Assembly: GCA_964596165.1 (NCBI GenBank)
Contig: CAZQTW010000013.1
Coordinates: forward strand, 1-64,000
Direction: 5' to 3'
Source: CAYUQT01 sp964596165
GTDB lineage: Bacteria; Planctomycetota; Phycisphaerae; UBA1845; JAFGLZ01
DNA: 64,000 bases
Shown: positions 62,211-64,000 of the stretch, one piece after another
Numbering within the stretch: position 1 is the stretch's first letter
Layout of the letters: every line of letters starts with the position of its first letter
Notes under the pieces: generated by a model
Databases searched by the model: none
Told to the model about the DNA's origin: nothing
What the model saw: only the letters and a program-made list of their open reading frames with translations
Program-made: the position numbers and the translations under genes

Positions 62211-63827
62211 TCACAACCGTTCCTGCAACAGTTCGAAGTGACACGGTTCTTGGGCAGCGGGTAAGACGATCACGATGCGATCGCCTCCTCTGACTACCCC
62301 TCCGGAGCGACCGTTCACAGCGTAATGGAAAGAGGTACCTTGCGATTGCACGGGCAGCCTGATGCTCAGACGCTGTGGGGCCTTCCCGCGGTAGCTCCCC
62401 GTGGTCCCACTTCTGTGCATCCTGTATGTCAGCACCTTCTCGCGCCAAGAGAGTGTCTGGCCAAAGCCGGCGTCCCAGTACCCAGCCGGTACGGTCGGCG
62501 CAAGCGTCAACGTCCCGTCCGGTTGCGAGTCGACACCCAAGACGAATCGATGAATGATACGTATGAGGTTGGCGGGGTATTCGCAATACTTGTTCGCTCC
62601 AAATGGCCGGCTTGCTCCCCCGGCATCGGTGCCGTAACGTTCGCGCCAATAGTAGCCCCCTTCACGACCCGCCTTGCAGACGCGTCGGATGCCGTCGATC
62701 AGTCCCTCGCCGTCGCCCATTCGTGCGCGCGCCCAGGCCTCGAGGTACCATACACGGCCCATCGCGGCGAGATCCTGCTTGTCGGAATGGGTAAACTCCC
62801 AAGGCTCATAGCTGTCCGGTCTTGTTGCGATGCCTGTCGGCATGCCGCCGTAATAGAACCTCTCTTCGCGTCTAAGCAGAGGCCAGAGAGCTGCCCGCTG
62901 TTCCGGACTGGCCACGCCCGTCGCCAAGGCGCTCCAGTTCGAATCCGTCAGCCCGTGGCGATCAATGAGCCCCCGCTGCGGATGGACGTACTCGGCGAAG
63001 TGATCCTTTACCCAGAAGGTGGTCCTATAACACGCGGCTATCCGGTCGGCAAGCCGTTCATACTTGGTTGCGGTCCTGCGGTCATCCACACGGCGGTTCA
63101 GCGCGGCCGCCCGCCGGAACGCATCGACGGCATGACACTGGGTAACACCGTCATACTCGATCCGAGTCGGGCGCTCGACATAGTACCCCGCACCGCCGAC
63201 CAAGCCGTCGGGAGTCGTCAACCCCACCAGAAAGTCCGCCGCCAGGTTTACCGACGCCATCTGCCCCTTCAGCCAAGCGGTATCCTGGGTGTATCGGAAG
63301 AGCACATCGGCGTTTTGAACATACGTGGTGCTGCCCAAGGCCCTAAGCGGATCTCCAGGGACCCAGTGTGTGTAGAATCCGCCGTTGGCATCCACCGGTG
63401 TGCCGGCCACCTCTTTCATTCCGGGCAGGATGGCAATCGGCAGGTGGCCGTTGGGGCGCTGAAAGGACCGGACGTAGTCCCAGTTTGCCTTGACCTCGTC
63501 AACCTTCCCCAGCCACAACAGCGCGTCCGCCATTTGGTGGCCATCGAGCGACGGATACGTATTGCCATAGCCGAAGTCTTTGCCGTCGGCGCAGACGGAC
63601 CAATAGCCAAAGAACACCCTTGGGTTCAAAGCCGCCAAGACGTTCCGTGAGGCCGCCTCTCGGTAGGCCTCGACGATGAGTGCCTCCGGCAGTTCGATCC
63701 GATTCGTCGGCGCGGATGTTGAAGGCCGGGTAGCCGCACCGGCAGTTCCCGAAGAAGCCACAAACCCGGCCGCCGCCTTCAGCATGTCACGACGAGAAGG
63801 ACTCCGCAATGAAACCTCGGACCGCAT
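62211..63827 (-). CDS. Tat-secreted six-hairpin (alpha/alpha)6 glycosidase
   Basis: The 538-residue protein begins with a twin-arginine signal (SRRDMLKAAAGFVASSGTAG). The (alpha/alpha)6-barrel has YPSLDGHQMADALLWLGKVD, VRSFQRPNGHLPIAILPGMK, THWVPGDPLRALGSTTYVQN and CHAVDAFRRAAALNRR. A C-terminal beta-sandwich (GTLTLAPTVPAGYWDAGFGQ) resembles those of alpha-L-rhamnosidase or GH63/GH116-like enzymes. The exact GH family is not clear to me. The start ATG at 63827 has AAGGAGC upstream, and a CGCTACAG-containing site (63863-63876) lies just before it. It is convergent with the UroD-family gene. Confidence 0.7.
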   Translation of the reverse strand: MRSEVSLRSPSRRDMLKAAAGFVASSGTAGAATRPSTSAPTNRIELPEALIVEAYREAASRNVLAALNPRVFFGYWSVCADGKDFGYGNTYPSLDGHQMADALLWLGKVDEVKANWDYVRSFQRPNGHLPIAILPGMKEVAGTPVDANGGFYTHWVPGDPLRALGSTTYVQNADVLFRYTQDTAWLKGQMASVNLAADFLVGLTTPDGLVGGAGYYVERPTRIEYDGVTQCHAVDAFRRAAALNRRVDDRRTATKYERLADRIAACYRTTFWVKDHFAEYVHPQRGLIDRHGLTDSNWSALATGVASPEQRAALWPLLRREERFYYGGMPTGIATRPDSYEPWEFTHSDKQDLAAMGRVWYLEAWARARMGDGEGLIDGIRRVCKAGREGGYYWRERYGTDAGGASRPFGANKYCEYPANLIRIIHRFVLGVDSQPDGTLTLAPTVPAGYWDAGFGQTLSWREKVLTYRMHRSGTTGSYRGKAPQRLSIRLPVQSQGTSFHYAVNGRSGGVVRGGDRIVIVLPAAQEPCHFELLQERL

Positions 63828-63862
63828 GGACTGACTTGCTCCTTTGCAGAGATGTCGTATCA

Positions 63863-63876
63863 CTGTACCGCTACAG
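63863..63876. promoter_or_regulatory. Short palindrome sharing a half-site with 58465-58484
   Basis: CTGTACCGCTACAG has 5-bp arms CTGTA/TACAG. It contains CGCTACAG, identical to the right half of the 58465-58484 palindrome. It lies 36 bp upstream of the six-hairpin glycosidase start. Confidence 0.35.
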
Positions 63877-63938
63877 GTCGTCTCTGAACAGGAGTGCGCC
63901 CCTACGACACGGCGCCCGTTGGGTCAGGAGGCCGAGAA

Positions 63939-64000
63939 ATGCACGGCGATTGGGTTCGCGTCAGCGGCCGCCGGTGCCGGCCTGTCGCTGTTCCTCCGTC
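63939..64000 (+). CDS. Possible start of a gene running off the window
   Basis: An exact AGGAGG at 63926-63931 is seven bases before the ATG at 63939. The frame (MHGDWVRVSGRRCRPVAVPP) is open to the window edge. Only 20 codons are visible and no family can be assigned. Confidence 0.3.
   Translation, partial: MHGDWVRVSGRRCRPVAVPP

Overview
The window is high-GC bacterial DNA, most likely from a member of the Planctomycetota, and Phycisphaerae-like lineages fit best. The signs are a 4,197-residue secreted protein with the LEPR-x-LL leader motif, FG-GAP repeats and a C-terminal dockerin pair. DUF1080, PhoPQ-related, sulfatase and UroD-family genes, Tat-secreted sugar enzymes and large intergenic gaps point the same way. 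This is a judgement from gene content; no rRNA is present to confirm it.

Left end (1-12.4 kb) is an accessory, decaying region. It starts in what looks like an IS21-type terminus and carries tRNA-Arg(ACG), a transposase fragment, a broken Ca-binding-family gene, a three-copy ~72-bp dispersed repeat and an AlbA_2 ATPase/regulator. Three toxin-antitoxin-like modules follow (DUF4160/DUF2442, PIN/small antitoxin, VapB-like/PIN). In each the antitoxin-side frame is open and the toxin-side frame is damaged. Between them sit a PLP enzyme of the D-cysteine desulfhydrase/ACC deaminase family and a proteostasis cluster of three Hsp20 genes plus a reduced DnaJ. A truncated sulfatase abuts a nitronate-monooxygenase-like gene.

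Middle (12.6-40 kb): a PhoPQ-related hydrolase is divergent from a DUF1080 protein. The giant dockerin protein is followed 69 bp later by a small secreted protein with a cohesin-like domain and a C-terminal anchor. Next is a three-gene operon of glycyl radical enzyme, its radical-SAM activase and a fused double SDR. A GH36-like alpha-galactosidase is then coupled to a polytopic membrane protein.

Right (40-64 kb): an M6 metalloprotease, a UroD-family protein, and an intergenic island with an exact 36-bp direct repeat separated by 36 bp and a cluster of TGTTGCA sites. A TPR protein, a helical secreted protein and a flotillin/NfeD pair follow. The last 13 kb look like a glycan-use locus: two paralogous beta-helix plus beta-propeller proteins (and a remnant of a third), a GT-C-like membrane protein, a Tat-secreted TIM-barrel isomerase, a PHP lipoprotein, a sialidase-like propeller, a second UroD-family protein and a Tat-secreted six-hairpin glycosidase. 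Two sites sharing CGCTACAG lie upstream of genes in this locus.

No cas genes, phage structural genes or complete insertion sequences were found.
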